Source of the DNA: Acidovorax sp. NCPPB 3576
Lineage (GTDB): Bacteria > Pseudomonadota > Gammaproteobacteria > Burkholderiales > Burkholderiaceae_C
Assembly: GCF_028473605.1 (NCBI RefSeq)
Contig: NZ_CP097267.1
Location: 2,658,501-2,722,500 of the forward strand
DNA length: 64,000 nt
Direction: 5' to 3'
Made by a program: the position numbers and the translations under genes. Shown piece by piece: positions 18,898-28,038 of the stretch. Each line of letters opens with the position of its first letter. Positions within the stretch are counted from its first letter, which is position 1. Under the pieces are notes generated by a model. It was not told where the DNA came from, searched no databases, and saw only the letters and a list, made by a program, of their open reading frames with translations.

Positions 18898-18933
18898 AGA
18901 AAAAAACCGCCAGCACGGAACGCGTTGGCGGTT
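18898..18933 (-). terminator. Internal terminator/attenuator between iscA and hscB
   Basis: On the minus strand, AACCGCCA (18933-18926) pairs with TGGCGGTT (18912-18905) across a 13-nt loop, followed by a run of eight T. This is a full intrinsic-terminator layout inside an operon. It should reduce expression of hscB-hscA-fdx-dnaQ relative to iscRSUA. Confidence 0.75.
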
Positions 18934-18960
18934 CATTGCAACCAGCGTGAATAGAAAAAA

Positions 18961-19284
18961 TCAAACCCGGAAGCTCTCTCCGCAGCCGCACCGGTCGCGC
19001 TCATTGGGATTATTGAATTTGAAGCCTTCGTTCAAACCCTCGCGCACGAAATCCAGCTGGGTGCCATCGATATAGGCCAGACTCTTAGGGTCGATGAGCA
19101 CCTTCACGCCATGGTCTTCAAACACCATGTCTTCCGGACCCTGCTCGTCTACATACTCCAGCTTGTAAGCCAAGCCGGAGCAGCCTGTCGTTTTCACGCC
19201 CAGTCGAACCCCGACGCCCTTGCCGCGGCGGGAGAGATAGCGGCTCACATGTCGGGCCGCAGCTTCGGTCAATGTGATCGCCAT
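18961..19284 (-). CDS. iscA: Iron-sulfur cluster assembly protein IscA
   Basis: This 107-residue A-type cluster carrier (E. coli 107) has the three conserved Cys: one in [11 protein letters not shown] and two in CGCGESF near the C-terminus. It transfers Fe-S clusters, particularly [4Fe-4S], to target enzymes. It lies 15 bp after iscU. Downstream of it the operon is interrupted by a terminator-like hairpin. Confidence 0.97.
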   Translation of the reverse strand: MAITLTEAAARHVSRYLSRRGKGVGVRLGVKTTGCSGLAYKLEYVDEQGPEDMVFEDHGVKVLIDPKSLAYIDGTQLDFVREGLNEGFKFNNPNERDRCGCGESFRV

Positions 19285-19299
19285 GTCACCTCACCCAGT

Positions 19300-19698
19300 T
19301 CAAGCAGCGGCCATAGCGGTATGCTTGGCCTTGTAATCTTGCACGGCTGCCTTGATCGCGTCCTCCGCGAGGATGGAACAGTGAATCTTGACCGGCGGCA
19401 ACGCCAATTCCTGTGCAATTTCTGCATTCTTGAGCGCTGCCGCTTCGTCCAGCGTCTTGCCCTTCACCCATTCGGTCACCAGGGACGACGATGCAATCGC
19501 CGAGCCGCAGCCGTACGTCTTGAAGCGGGCATCTTCGATCACACCGGTTTCGGGGTTGACCTTGATCTGCAGCTTCATCACGTCGCCACAGGCCGGTGCG
19601 CCCACCATGCCGGTGCCCACCGAATCGTCGCCCTTGTCGAACGAACCCACGTTGCGGGGGTTCTCGTAATGGTCGATCACTTTGTCTGAATAAGCCAT
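19300..19698 (-). CDS. iscU: Fe-S cluster scaffold IscU
   Basis: This 132-residue scaffold builds the cluster from sulfide supplied by IscS. Ligand residues are visible in GAPACGDVMKL, YGCGSAIASSS and the HscA-binding LPPVKIHCSIL, with the conserved Asp in GDDSVGTGMVGAPA. The start MAYSDKVIDHYENP at 19698 is the family start. It lies 34 bp after iscS and 15 bp before iscA. Confidence 0.98.
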   Translation of the reverse strand: MAYSDKVIDHYENPRNVGSFDKGDDSVGTGMVGAPACGDVMKLQIKVNPETGVIEDARFKTYGCGSAIASSSLVTEWVKGKTLDEAAALKNAEIAQELALPPVKIHCSILAEDAIKAAVQDYKAKHTAMAAA

Positions 19699-19732
19699 GA
19701 TATTTACCTCTTGAATCTGCTGAGCGGCGCCA

Positions 19733-20953
19733 TCAATGCGCGGCCCACTGGATGGAGCTGATGTCAACGCCGTCCTTGTACATTTCCCACAAAGGGCTCA
19801 GTTCACGCAGCTTGGCCACGTTGTGGCGAATGGTGGAAACCGCGTAGTCGATCTCTTCTTCAGTGGTGAAGCGGCCGATCGTCATGCGCAGGCTGCTGTG
19901 CGCCAGTTCATCGCTGCGGCCCAGGGCGCGCAGCACGTAGCTGGGCTCCAGGCTGGCTGAGGTGCAGGCAGAGCCCGACGACACGGCCAAGCCCTTGATG
20001 CCCATGATCAGCGACTCGCCTTCGACGTAGTTGAAGCTGATGTTCAGGTTGTGCGGCACACGGCGCTCCATGTCGCCGTTCACGAACACCTGCTCGATAT
20101 CGTGCAACCCATCGAGCAGACGCTTTTGCAGCGCCTTGGCTTTTGCCTGATCCTGCGCCATCTCTTCGCGGGCAATCCGGAAGGCCTCGCCCATGCCTAC
20201 GATCTGATGGGTCGGCAATGTGCCGGAACGCATTCCGCGCTCATGCCCACCGCCATGCATCTGGGCTTCGAGCCGCACGCGGGGCTTGCGCCTCACATAC
20301 AGAGCGCCAATGCCCTTGGGACCATACGTTTTATGAGAGGCAAGGCTCATCAGATCCACAGGCAATGTCGAAAGATCGATGTCCACCTTGCCCGTGGCTT
20401 GCGCTGCATCCACATGGAAGATGATGCCCTTCTCACGGCACAAAGCACCGATCGCAGGCAGATCCTGGATCACGCCGATTTCGTTGTTCACGAACATGAC
20501 GCTTAACAAGATGGTGTCCGGGCGAATGGCTGCCTTGAGCACATCGAAATCGAGCAGGCCGTTTTCCTGCACGTCCAGGTACGTGACTTCGAAGCCTTGT
20601 CGCTCCATCTCGCGCATGGTGTCCAGCACGGCCTTGTGCTCGGTCTTCACCGTGATCAGGTGTTTGCCCTTGCCTTTGTAGAACTGCCCTGCCCCTTTGA
20701 TGGCCAGGTTGTTGGACTCGGTGGCTCCGCTCGTCCAGACAATCTCACGCGGGTCCGCATTAATAAGGCGCGCGACTTCCACGCGGGCTTTTTCGACGGC
20801 TTCTTCCGCTTCCCAGCCCCAGGCGTGGCTGCGGGATGCCGGGTTGCCGAAATGCTCGCGCAACCACGGGATCATGGCATCCACGACCCTCGGGTCCACT
20901 GGCGTGGTAGCACCGTAGTCGAGATAGATGGGGAAATGCGGGGTCATGTCCAT
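19733..20953 (-). CDS. iscS: Cysteine desulfurase IscS
   Basis: This PLP enzyme removes sulfur from cysteine for Fe-S clusters and thiolated tRNA. The 406 residues (E. coli 404) carry the PLP Lys in [14 protein letters not shown]. The catalytic Cys loop is [17 protein letters not shown]. The N-terminus [14 protein letters not shown] and the C-terminus [12 protein letters not shown] are both diagnostic of IscS. Two in-frame ATGs (20953, 20947) are possible; neither has a strong ribosome site. It is the second gene of the isc operon. Confidence 0.98.
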   Translation of the reverse strand: MDMTPHFPIYLDYGATTPVDPRVVDAMIPWLREHFGNPASRSHAWGWEAEEAVEKARVEVARLINADPREIVWTSGATESNNLAIKGAGQFYKGKGKHLITVKTEHKAVLDTMREMERQGFEVTYLDVQENGLLDFDVLKAAIRPDTILLSVMFVNNEIGVIQDLPAIGALCREKGIIFHVDAAQATGKVDIDLSTLPVDLMSLASHKTYGPKGIGALYVRRKPRVRLEAQMHGGGHERGMRSGTLPTHQIVGMGEAFRIAREEMAQDQAKAKALQKRLLDGLHDIEQVFVNGDMERRVPHNLNISFNYVEGESLIMGIKGLAVSSGSACTSASLEPSYVLRALGRSDELAHSSLRMTIGRFTTEEEIDYAVSTIRHNVAKLRELSPLWEMYKDGVDISSIQWAAH

Positions 20954-21041
20954 GGCTGGCTCAGTAAGGGGTCTGGCTGGCGAAAGTCAGAAATCAAAAA
21001 TCCGGCATGTGCGAAGTACCCGGCAAAAGCCGGGCCTTCAC

Positions 21042-21578
21042 TCACGACTTGGCGAACACATTGCCCAACGCGAAGACCGAGTTGGGTGCATTGACGCGAA
21101 TGGGCTTGACGACAGGGGTGGTCGAGATGGCACGGCGCACAACCGGCTTGTCCTCAATCTGCACGCCCTTTGCCAGTTGGTCATCCACCAACTTCTGCAG
21201 TGTGACCGAATCAAGGAACTCGACCATGCGCTGGTTGAGCGACGCCCACAGCTCGTGCGTCATGCAGCGGCCGGCTTCACCGAGGCAATTCTCCTTGCCT
21301 CCGCATTGCGTGGCATCGATCGGCTCGTCCACAGAGACGATGATGTCCGCCACTGTGATGTCTGCCGCCTTGCGCGCAAGCGTGTAGCCGCCGCCTGGGC
21401 CACGGGTGGATTCGACCAACTCGTGGCGGCGCAATTTACCGAAAAGCTGCTCCAGATAGGAGAGCGAAATTTGTTGTCGTTGGCTGATGGCCGCCAAGGT
21501 GACCGGGCCATTGTTCTGGCGCAGGGCCAGATCGATCATGGCGGTGACCGCAAAACGGCCTTTGGTAGTGAGACGCAT
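21042..21578 (-). CDS. iscR: Rrf2-family [2Fe-2S] transcriptional regulator IscR
   Basis: IscR represses the isc operon when it carries a [2Fe-2S] cluster. This 178-residue protein has the winged helix (MRLTTKGRFAVTAMIDLAL, with QQISLSYLEQLFGKLR) and the cluster ligands CGGKENCLGEAGRCMTH (three Cys and one His). The start at 21578 has a clear AAGGAG ribosome site; the frame continues upstream but into leader sequence. The 5' leader is about 160 nt if the promoter at 21725-21750 is used. That promoter overlaps an IscR-type site, implying autoregulation. Confidence 0.97.
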   Translation of the reverse strand: MRLTTKGRFAVTAMIDLALRQNNGPVTLAAISQRQQISLSYLEQLFGKLRRHELVESTRGPGGGYTLARKAADITVADIIVSVDEPIDATQCGGKENCLGEAGRCMTHELWASLNQRMVEFLDSVTLQKLVDDQLAKGVQIEDKPVVRRAISTTPVVKPIRVNAPNSVFALGNVFAKS

Positions 21579-21724
21579 CGCAAGCTCCTTGTCGTCAGGC
21601 TTGTCCGTTATAGAAACGCCCCGAGGCAACCTGATTGCCGCCTGAGGCACCGTCTCCGCCCCTAACTCCGTGTACCTCTCGCTTGAAGCGAAGAGACTTC
21701 GGGAGCCCTTCATCGTTGGGCTGT

Positions 21725-21750
21725 TTTGTTGAGTATTTCACCCAAGTATA
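21725..21750 (-). promoter_or_regulatory. iscR promoter -10 with type-1 IscR-like binding site
   Basis: On the minus strand TATACT (21750-21745) forms a good -10. Starting one base inside it, the 25-bp stretch from ATACTTG to CAACAAA matches about 20 of 25 positions of the type-1 IscR consensus (ATASYYGACT-R-WWW-Y-AGTCRRSTAT). No strong -35 is visible. A cluster-loaded IscR bound here would block polymerase. Confidence 0.7.
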
Positions 21751-21828
21751 GCACAAATCCCTATTGTTTTTGTCGGGTAACAAAACCCATCAGTCACGTT
21801 TTCTCCGCACCCGTCGCCAATGCGGCGT

Positions 21829-23934
21829 TTACAGGGCCACTTGATCTCCGCCCGCGGCCCCGAAAGCACGCGCCTTCAACTGCCCCAATTGATCCCTGAC
21901 CCGGGCGGCCTGTTCGAACTCCAGGTTTCGGGCATGTTCCAGCATGAGTTTTTCCAGCCGCTTGATTTCGCGGGCCACGTCTTTTTCGGACATGTCTTCG
22001 ACCTGGGCGCGGCGCATCGATTCCTGCTCCAGCCGTTCGGCGTCCTTGCCGGCCTTCTCGCTGTACACGCCGTCAATCAGGTCTCTCACCTGCTTGACGA
22101 TGCTGCGCGGCGTGATTCCCTTTTCCTCGTTGTGTGCTATCTGCTTGATGCGCCGACGTTCCGTTTCGCCGATGGCTTTTTTCATGGATTCGGTCACCCG
22201 GTCGGCATAAAGGATGGCCTTTCCGTTCAGGTTGCGCGCGGCGCGGCCGATCGTCTGGATCAAGCTGCGCTCCGCCCGTAGAAAGCCTTCCTTGTCGGCG
22301 TCCAGAATCGCAACCAGCGACACCTCCGGGATGTCCAGCCCCTCCCTCAGCAGGTTAATGCCCACCAGCACGTCGAAGGCGCCCAGCCGCAGGTCGCGGA
22401 TGATCTCCACGCGCTCGACGGTGTCGATGTCCGAGTGCAGATACCGCACTTTCACGCCGTTGTCGCTCAAGTAATCGGTCAGTTGCTCGGCCATCCGCTT
22501 GGTCAGGGTGGTGATCAGCACGCGCTCGCTTTTCTCGGCCCGGATGCGGATCTCCTGCAGCACGTCGTCCACCTGGTGGGTGGCCGGGCGCACCTCTACT
22601 TCGGGGTCTATCAAGCCGGTGGGGCGCACCACCTGGTCCACCACCTGGCCCGAATGGGTCTTTTCGTAGTCGGCCGGCGTGGCCGAGACGAAGATCACCT
22701 GGCGCATGCGCGCCTCGAACTCCTCGAACTTGAGCGGGCGGTTGTCAAGGGCGGACGGCAGCCGGAAGCCGTACTCGACCAGCGTGGTCTTGCGCGAGCG
22801 GTCCCCGCTGTACATGGCGTTGAGCTGGCCGATCATCTGGTGGCTCTCGTCCAGGAACATGAGCGCATCGTTGGGCAGGTAGTCCGTCAGGGTGCTGGGC
22901 GGATCACCCGGCGCTGCGCCCGACAGGTGGCGGGTGTAGTTCTCGATGCCCTTGCAGTGCCCGACTTCGCTGAGCATCTCCAGATCGAACCGGGTGCGCT
23001 GCTCCAGGCGCTGCGCTTCCACCAGCTTGCCTTCGGACACGAACTGCCCCAGGCGCTCGGCCAGTTCGAGCTTGATGGTCTCCACCGCCGTCAGCACCTT
23101 GTCGCGAGGGGTCACGTAGTGGCTGCTCGGGTACACCGTGAAGCGCGGGATCTTCTGCTTGACGCGCCCGGTGAGCGGGTCGAACAGCTGCAGGCTCTCG
23201 ATCTCGTCGTCGAACAGCTCGATGCGGATCGCCAACTCGGAGTGTTCCGCCGGAAACACGTCGATGGTGTCGCCGCGCACGCGGAACTTGCCACGGCTGA
23301 AGTCCTGCTCGTTGCGCTGGTACTGCATGCGGATGAGCTGCCCGATCACGTCGCGCTGACTGAGCTTGTCGCCCACGCGCAGCGTCATCACCATGCGGTG
23401 GTAGCTTTCGGGTTCGCCGATGCCGTAGATGGCCGAGACGGTGGCGACGATCACCACATCGCGCCGCTCCATCAGGCTCTTGGTGCACGACAGGCGCATC
23501 TGCTCGATGTGCTCGTTGATCGCAGAATCCTTTTCAATGAAGAGATCGCGCTGCGGCACATAGGCTTCGGGCTGGTAATAGTCGTAATAGCTGACGAAAT
23601 ATTCCACCGCGTTCTTCGGGAAGAACTCGCGGAATTCGCTGTACAGCTGCGCGGCCAGGGTCTTGTTGGGCGCGAAGATGATCGCCGGACGGCCCATCCG
23701 TGCGATCACGTTGGCCATGGTGAAGGTCTTGCCCGACCCGGTCACCCCCAGCAGGGTCTGGAAGACCTCGCCGTCCTTGACCCCTTCCACGAGCTTTTCG
23801 ATGGCCTCGGGCTGGTCGCCCGCTGGGGGATAGGGTTGGTACAGCTCGAACGGCGAGTCCGCGAAGCTGACGAACTGGCCGGTCACGGGTTCGGTGATGA
23901 CTGGGTGCATGGTGTGGGGGCGACTCGCTTGCAT
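21829..23934 (-). CDS. uvrB: Excinuclease ABC subunit B
   Basis: UvrB is the damage-verifying helicase-like subunit of nucleotide excision repair. The 701 residues include Walker [14 protein letters not shown], the beta-hairpin region [13 protein letters not shown], the DESHQMIGQ motif and helicase motifs through [11 protein letters not shown]-terminal UVR motif ([20 protein letters not shown]) binds UvrC. Two starts are possible, 23934 and the internal Met at 23910; neither has a ribosome site. It is divergent from the aminotransferase gene. I found no CTGT-N8-ACAG SOS box in the 84-bp spacer. Confidence 0.97.
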   Translation of the reverse strand: MQASRPHTMHPVITEPVTGQFVSFADSPFELYQPYPPAGDQPEAIEKLVEGVKDGEVFQTLLGVTGSGKTFTMANVIARMGRPAIIFAPNKTLAAQLYSEFREFFPKNAVEYFVSYYDYYQPEAYVPQRDLFIEKDSAINEHIEQMRLSCTKSLMERRDVVIVATVSAIYGIGEPESYHRMVMTLRVGDKLSQRDVIGQLIRMQYQRNEQDFSRGKFRVRGDTIDVFPAEHSELAIRIELFDDEIESLQLFDPLTGRVKQKIPRFTVYPSSHYVTPRDKVLTAVETIKLELAERLGQFVSEGKLVEAQRLEQRTRFDLEMLSEVGHCKGIENYTRHLSGAAPGDPPSTLTDYLPNDALMFLDESHQMIGQLNAMYSGDRSRKTTLVEYGFRLPSALDNRPLKFEEFEARMRQVIFVSATPADYEKTHSGQVVDQVVRPTGLIDPEVEVRPATHQVDDVLQEIRIRAEKSERVLITTLTKRMAEQLTDYLSDNGVKVRYLHSDIDTVERVEIIRDLRLGAFDVLVGINLLREGLDIPEVSLVAILDADKEGFLRAERSLIQTIGRAARNLNGKAILYADRVTESMKKAIGETERRRIKQIAHNEEKGITPRSIVKQVRDLIDGVYSEKAGKDAERLEQESMRRAQVEDMSEKDVAREIKRLEKLMLEHARNLEFEQAARVRDQLGQLKARAFGAAGGDQVAL

Positions 23935-24018
23935 GGGCCGCTAAAATCGGCGGTTGACCCGAAAGCCTATCGCAGCTTGGGGCACAACGTCAGTTTTCCA
24001 ACCTCCAAGGACGATTCA

Positions 24019-25215
24019 ATGTCTCTGTTCACCGCCGTCGAGATGGCCCCCCGCGACCCGATCCTGGGTCTGAATGAGCAATACAACGCGGACACCAACC
24101 CCAACAAGGTCAATCTGGGCGTGGGTGTGTATTTCGACGACAACGGCAAGCTGCCCTTGCTGCAATGTGTCCAGGCGGCCGAAAAGGCCATGATGGAAAA
24201 GCCCGCCGCCCGCGGCTACCTGCCCATCGACGGCATCGTGGCTTATGACAACGCAGTGAAGGCCCTGGTGTTCGGCGCGGACAGCGAGCCCGTCACCTCC
24301 GGCCGAGTGGCCACGGTGCAGGCCATCGGCGGCACGGGCGGCCTCAAGATCGGCGCCGACTTCCTGAAGAAGATCAGCCCCGACGCGAAGGTGCTGATTT
24401 CCGACCCCAGCTGGGAAAACCACCGCGCTCTGTTCACCAATGCCGGTTTCGTGGTCGATTCCTATGCCTACTACGACGCGGCCAAGCGCGGCGTCAACTT
24501 CGACGGCATGCTCGCCAGCCTGAACGCGGCCGCGGCCGGCACCATCGTCGTGCTGCACGCCTGCTGCCACAACCCCACCGGCTACGACATCACGGCCGAG
24601 CAGTGGGACCAGGTGATCGCAGCGGTCAAGGCCAAGGGCCTGACGCCTTTCCTGGACATGGCCTACCAGGGCTTCGGCCACGGCATCGCCGAAGACGGCG
24701 CGGTGATCGGAAAATTCGTCGCCGCCGGCCTGAATTTCTTCGTGTCCACCTCGTTCAGCAAGAGCTTCAGCCTGTACGGCGAGCGCGTGGGCGGCCTGTC
24801 GGTGCTGTGCGCCGACAAGGAAGAAGCCGGCCGCGTGCTGAGCCAGCTCAAGATCGCCATCCGCACCAACTACTCCAACCCGCCCATCCACGGCGGCGCG
24901 GTGGTGGCGGCCGTGCTGGGCAACCCCGAGCTGCGCGCGCTGTGGGAAAAGGAACTGGGCGAGATGCGCGTGCGCATCAAGGCCATGCGCCAGAAGCTGG
25001 TCGATGGCCTGAAGGCCGCCGGCGTGAAGCAGGACATGTCGTTCATCACGCAGCAGATCGGCATGTTCAGCTACTCCGGCCTGTCCAAGGACCAGATGGT
25101 GCGCCTGCGCAGCGAGTTCGGCGTGTACGGCACCGACACCGGCCGCATGTGCGTGGCCGCGCTCAACAGCAAGAACATCGACTACGTCTGCCAGTCGATC
25201 GCCAAGGTGGTGTGA
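24019..25215 (+). CDS. tyrB: Aromatic amino acid aminotransferase (class I)
   Basis: This PLP enzyme transfers amino groups between aspartate or aromatic amino acids and 2-oxo acids. The 398 residues (E. coli TyrB 397) begin MSLFTAVEMAPRDPILGL. The PLP Lys lies in STSFSKSFSLYGERVG, with HACCHNPTGYD and PFLDMAYQGFG also present. AspC-like activity is possible; sequence alone does not separate the two well. The start at 24019 has AAGGA upstream. The frame is open far upstream, but that is antisense to uvrB. A bidirectional terminator follows. Confidence 0.92.
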   Translation: MSLFTAVEMAPRDPILGLNEQYNADTNPNKVNLGVGVYFDDNGKLPLLQCVQAAEKAMMEKPAARGYLPIDGIVAYDNAVKALVFGADSEPVTSGRVATVQAIGGTGGLKIGADFLKKISPDAKVLISDPSWENHRALFTNAGFVVDSYAYYDAAKRGVNFDGMLASLNAAAAGTIVVLHACCHNPTGYDITAEQWDQVIAAVKAKGLTPFLDMAYQGFGHGIAEDGAVIGKFVAAGLNFFVSTSFSKSFSLYGERVGGLSVLCADKEEAGRVLSQLKIAIRTNYSNPPIHGGAVVAAVLGNPELRALWEKELGEMRVRIKAMRQKLVDGLKAAGVKQDMSFITQQIGMFSYSGLSKDQMVRLRSEFGVYGTDTGRMCVAALNSKNIDYVCQSIAKVV

Positions 25216-25234
25216 CCGCCTGCCCCGGCCGCCC

Positions 25235-25265
25235 ATAAAAAACCGCCTTCGGGCGGTTTTTTATT
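25235..25265 (+). terminator. Rho-independent terminator after tyrB
   Basis: AAAAAACCGCC-TTCG-GGCGGTTTTTT: a 7-bp GC-rich stem capped by a stable TTCG tetraloop, with A and T tracts on either side. It can act in both directions and also lies downstream of the minus-strand dioxygenase gene. Confidence 0.9.
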
Positions 25266-25274
25266 AAGGGTGTT

Positions 25275-25328
25275 TCAGGCCACCAGCGCAATATATTCTA
25301 GGGCGTTCTGCTATTAAAAATATAGCAA
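25275..25328 (-). repeat. Dispersed short repeat, copy B
   Basis: Read on the minus strand this is TGCTATATTTTTAATAGCA, then CGCCCTAG and TATTGCGCTGGTGGC. It aligns along its length with copies C (27852-27911) and D (46719-46773). It abuts the stop codon of the ygiD-like gene. Confidence 0.7.
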
Positions 25329-26249
25329 TCAACCCCACAGCACCGATCGCATCGAGATCGAGGCCGACTGGTAGCCCGTGTTGAAAAAGCGCGGCATCTC
25401 CCGCGCATCGGCCGCACCAGCGGCATACAGCAGCGGCAGATAGTGCTCGTGGCTGGGGTGGGCCTGCTGCGCGACCGGGCCCAGCCGCTGAAAGTGCTGC
25501 AGCGCATCCAGGTCGCCCTGCTTGATCTGATTCTGCACGGCGGTGTCGAACTCCGTCGCCCAGTCGTACGCCTCGGTGGGGGCGGTGTCCCGGCGCGTGG
25601 CGCGCAGGTTGTGCACGATGTTGCCGCTGCCCACGATGAGCACGCCGCGCTCGCGCAGCGCCTTCAATTGCCTTCCCAGTGCATAGTGTTCGGCCGGTGG
25701 GCGGCCATAGTCCATGCTGAGCTGCATCACGGGAATGTCCGCCGCCGGATACATCGGCTTGAGCACCGACCAAGTGCCATGGTCCAGGCCCCACTCGCTC
25801 GCATCCACCGCCAGCGGCTGGCCCGTGGCCGGCGACCGCAGCTCGGCCGCCAGTCCGTTGGCGACGGCCGGCGCGCCCGGCGCGGGGTATTGCTGATCGA
25901 ACAGTGCCTGCGGAAAGCCGCCGAAATCGTGGATGGTGCGCGGGGCGGCCATGCCGGTCAGCTGCCATCCGCCCCGGGTAAGCCAATGCGCCGAGATGCA
26001 AAGAATCAGCTGCGGCGGCGTGCCCCGCGCCCGCAGCTCGGTGCCCATGGCCTGCCAGGCGCGGCGCCAGGCGTTGTCCTCGATGGCGTTCATCGGGCTG
26101 CCATGGCCCACGAACAGCACCGGCATGCGCGGCGAGGGTTTCAAGGATTGCAAAGCGTTGGCCGTGGCAGCGCTGGACCAAGACGACATGAAAGCTCCAG
26201 GAAAAGTGGCCAGGCCGGCCAGGGCGGCCACGGACGTTCTGCGTTGCAT
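25329..26249 (-). CDS. ygiD: Extradiol DOPA-dioxygenase family protein with Tat-like signal
   Basis: This 306-residue member of the class III extradiol / 4,5-DOPA dioxygenase (YgiD) family opens catechol-type rings using zinc or iron. Metal and acid-base residues are visible in FVGHGSPMNAI, ISAHWLT, VGSGNIVHNLRA and HPSHEHYLPLLY. Unusually, it starts MQRRTSVAALAGLATFPGAF, a twin-arginine-like export signal of about 31 residues; E. coli YgiD has none. Periplasmic location is therefore inferred. The start at 26249 is the only one that gives this signal. The physiological substrate is unknown. Confidence 0.85.
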   Translation of the reverse strand: MQRRTSVAALAGLATFPGAFMSSWSSAATANALQSLKPSPRMPVLFVGHGSPMNAIEDNAWRRAWQAMGTELRARGTPPQLILCISAHWLTRGGWQLTGMAAPRTIHDFGGFPQALFDQQYPAPGAPAVANGLAAELRSPATGQPLAVDASEWGLDHGTWSVLKPMYPAADIPVMQLSMDYGRPPAEHYALGRQLKALRERGVLIVGSGNIVHNLRATRRDTAPTEAYDWATEFDTAVQNQIKQGDLDALQHFQRLGPVAQQAHPSHEHYLPLLYAAGAADAREMPRFFNTGYQSASISMRSVLWG

Positions 26250-26404
26250 ACGGGAGGGGCGAAAGGTTGAATTTTGTATAACCGCGGGGACGGAGCGGCA
26301 CGGCGTTCCGAAGTTCCTACCCGTTTGCCAGGTTCCACGGCCCCGCCGGGCCCCGCATTGTTCCACCCTCCATCCGCATCGCTGCGCCACCGCCCTCGCC
26401 ATCC

Positions 26405-27286
26405 ATGACGTCATCCCCCTTGCTGCCCCTGCGTGGCGTCCGGCTTCTGAGCCTGGCGCTGAACTTGCCCGGCCCCGCCGCCCTGCTGCGCTGCCAGCGC
26501 CTGGGCGCGGAGTGCACGAAGCTGGAGCCGCCACCGCCCGAAGGCCATGCCAGCGCCGACCCGATGGCGCTGTACAGCCCGCCCGCCTACGCGGCGATGC
26601 ATGCCCAGGTCCGCGTGGTGCACGCGCATCTCAAGACGGCCGAAGGCCAGGCCGCGCTGCATGCCGAACTGGCGCGCACCGACGTGCTCATCACCTCGTT
26701 TCGGCCGTCGGCGCTGGCCAAGCTCGGGCTGGGCTGGGAAGCGGTGCAGGCGCGGCATCCCCGGCTGTCGATGGTGCGCATCGTGGGCGCTCCGGGTGAC
26801 CGCGCGGAGGAACCGGGGCACGATCTCACCTACCTTGCCGATGCGGGCCTCGTCAGCGGCACCGCCCTGCCCCCGACGCTCTACGCCGACATGGGCGGCG
26901 CCCTCATGGCCAGCGAGGCCGTGCTGCAGGTGCAGCTGGCGCGCGCCGCGTCCGGCCGCGGCGCGTGCATCGATGTCGCCCTGTCGGACGCCGCGGCCTG
27001 GCTGGCCCAGCCGCGCGGCTGGGGCCTGACCCTGCCGCACGGCGATGTGGGCGGCGCCCACGCGGGTTATCGGGTCTATGCCTGCGCCGACGGGCGGGTG
27101 GCGGTGGCGGCACTGGAGCCGCATTTCTTCGCGCGCCTGGCCCGGGCGGCCGGGTTGCTGCCAGAGGCCGATCCACGCGCCCCGGGCACCCATGCAGCGA
27201 TCGCCGCGTTCTTGCAGGGGCAACCGCGCGCCACGCTCGACAGGCTGGCCACCGGCGACGACATTCCCCTGCACACGCTGGACTGA
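26405..27286 (+). CDS. CaiB/BaiF (class III) CoA-transferase family protein, short
   Basis: This 293-residue protein matches the alpha-methylacyl-CoA racemase / CaiB branch. The catalytic Asp lies in GHDLTYLADAGL. An N-terminal RLLSLALNLPGPAALLRCQRLG and VLITSFRPSALAKLG are CoA-fold hallmarks. Most family members have 360-400 residues, so the C-terminal part is shortened; it ends at a clean stop with no frameshift visible. Substrate unknown: it may be a racemase-like enzyme or a poorly active remnant. The next gene starts 3 bp later. Confidence 0.8.
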   Translation: MTSSPLLPLRGVRLLSLALNLPGPAALLRCQRLGAECTKLEPPPPEGHASADPMALYSPPAYAAMHAQVRVVHAHLKTAEGQAALHAELARTDVLITSFRPSALAKLGLGWEAVQARHPRLSMVRIVGAPGDRAEEPGHDLTYLADAGLVSGTALPPTLYADMGGALMASEAVLQVQLARAASGRGACIDVALSDAAAWLAQPRGWGLTLPHGDVGGAHAGYRVYACADGRVAVAALEPHFFARLARAAGLLPEADPRAPGTHAAIAAFLQGQPRATLDRLATGDDIPLHTLD

Positions 27287-27289
27287 CCC

Positions 27290-27868
27290 ATGGAAAAGCG
27301 CCGACCGCCCAATGCCGGACGTCCGGGCCCACGATCCCATGCGCAGCATCGCGCGCCGCAGCCATCTTCGACGCGCTCACAGCCCCGGCCACATGGCAAC
27401 CTTTCGCCAGCCAAGGGCGCCCCGCCAAGTAGCACCTCGGCCCACCCGGCGCAACCGCCATCGGGCCGGAAACGCAGGCAAACCCGCGACGCGCCCTCTG
27501 CGAGCCGAAGCGTGGCGTGTCTGTGGATGGCGGCTTGGCTGGCCCTGGTGGCCTGGGGTGCCTGGACGCATCGCCTGTCCCTGGGGTGGCTGGTGGCGCT
27601 GGTGGGCGTCAACCTGGTGACGTTCGCCGTGTACGCCAGCGACAAGGCCGCCGCGCGCAGCGGCGGATGGCGCACCAGCGAGCAGCGGCTGCATCTGCTG
27701 GCCCTGCTGGGCGGATGGCCGGCGGCGTGGTGGGCGCAGCAGTGGCTGCGACACAAGTCGAGCAAGGCATCGTTCCGTGCGGTTTACTGGGTCACGGTGG
27801 TGGCGAACTGCGCCGGGCTGGCGGCGGCGCTTTTATGGGCGCGGGACGGGATGCTCCGTTTTTCATAG
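27290..27868 (+). CDS. DUF1294 membrane protein without cold-shock domain
   Basis: This 192-residue protein carries a C-terminal DUF1294 domain (about residues 75-190). It has a first membrane segment near 78-92 and the family signature FAVYASDKAAARSGGWR, followed by LHLLALLGGWPAAWWAQ and FRAVYWVTVVANC. Homologues often have an N-terminal cold-shock domain. Here the first 70 residues are instead low-complexity Pro/Arg/Ser, and the true start may be further in. It begins 3 bp after the CoA-transferase stop. A dispersed repeat overlaps its last codons. Function unknown. Confidence 0.75.
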   Translation: MEKRRPPNAGRPGPRSHAQHRAPQPSSTRSQPRPHGNLSPAKGAPPSSTSAHPAQPPSGRKRRQTRDAPSASRSVACLWMAAWLALVAWGAWTHRLSLGWLVALVGVNLVTFAVYASDKAAARSGGWRTSEQRLHLLALLGGWPAAWWAQQWLRHKSSKASFRAVYWVTVVANCAGLAAALLWARDGMLRFS

Positions 27869-27911
27869 CACAACCCCCTAGTCCTTATTGCGCTGGAGGC
27901 TGTTTTGGCTC
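27852..27911 (+). repeat. Dispersed short repeat, copy C
   Basis: TGCTCC-GTTTTTCATAGCA, then CCCCTAGT and TATTGCGCTGGAGGC, aligns with copies B and D. It overlaps the last five codons of the DUF1294 gene, so the repeat supplies that protein's C-terminus. Confidence 0.7.
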
Positions 27912-28038
27912 ATTCGCCCTGCCATCATCGACGGGGATCGACTGGGACGTGTCCGACACCTGTGCCGAGTCCTGCCCTACAGCACCACCGCGCCGGCCGA
28001 GGCCCAATGGCCGGTGAATCCACAGCGAGAGGAATCCC

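Noticed and set aside
22435..24018. Upstream extension of the aminotransferase frame to over 900 codons
   Set aside because: The extra part is antisense to uvrB. The aminotransferase start at 24019 has its own ribosome site and the normal family length.
23935..24018. Search for an SOS (LexA) box upstream of uvrB
   Set aside because: No CTGT-N8-ACAG or close variant could be seen in the spacer. SOS control by a different LexA motif cannot be excluded.
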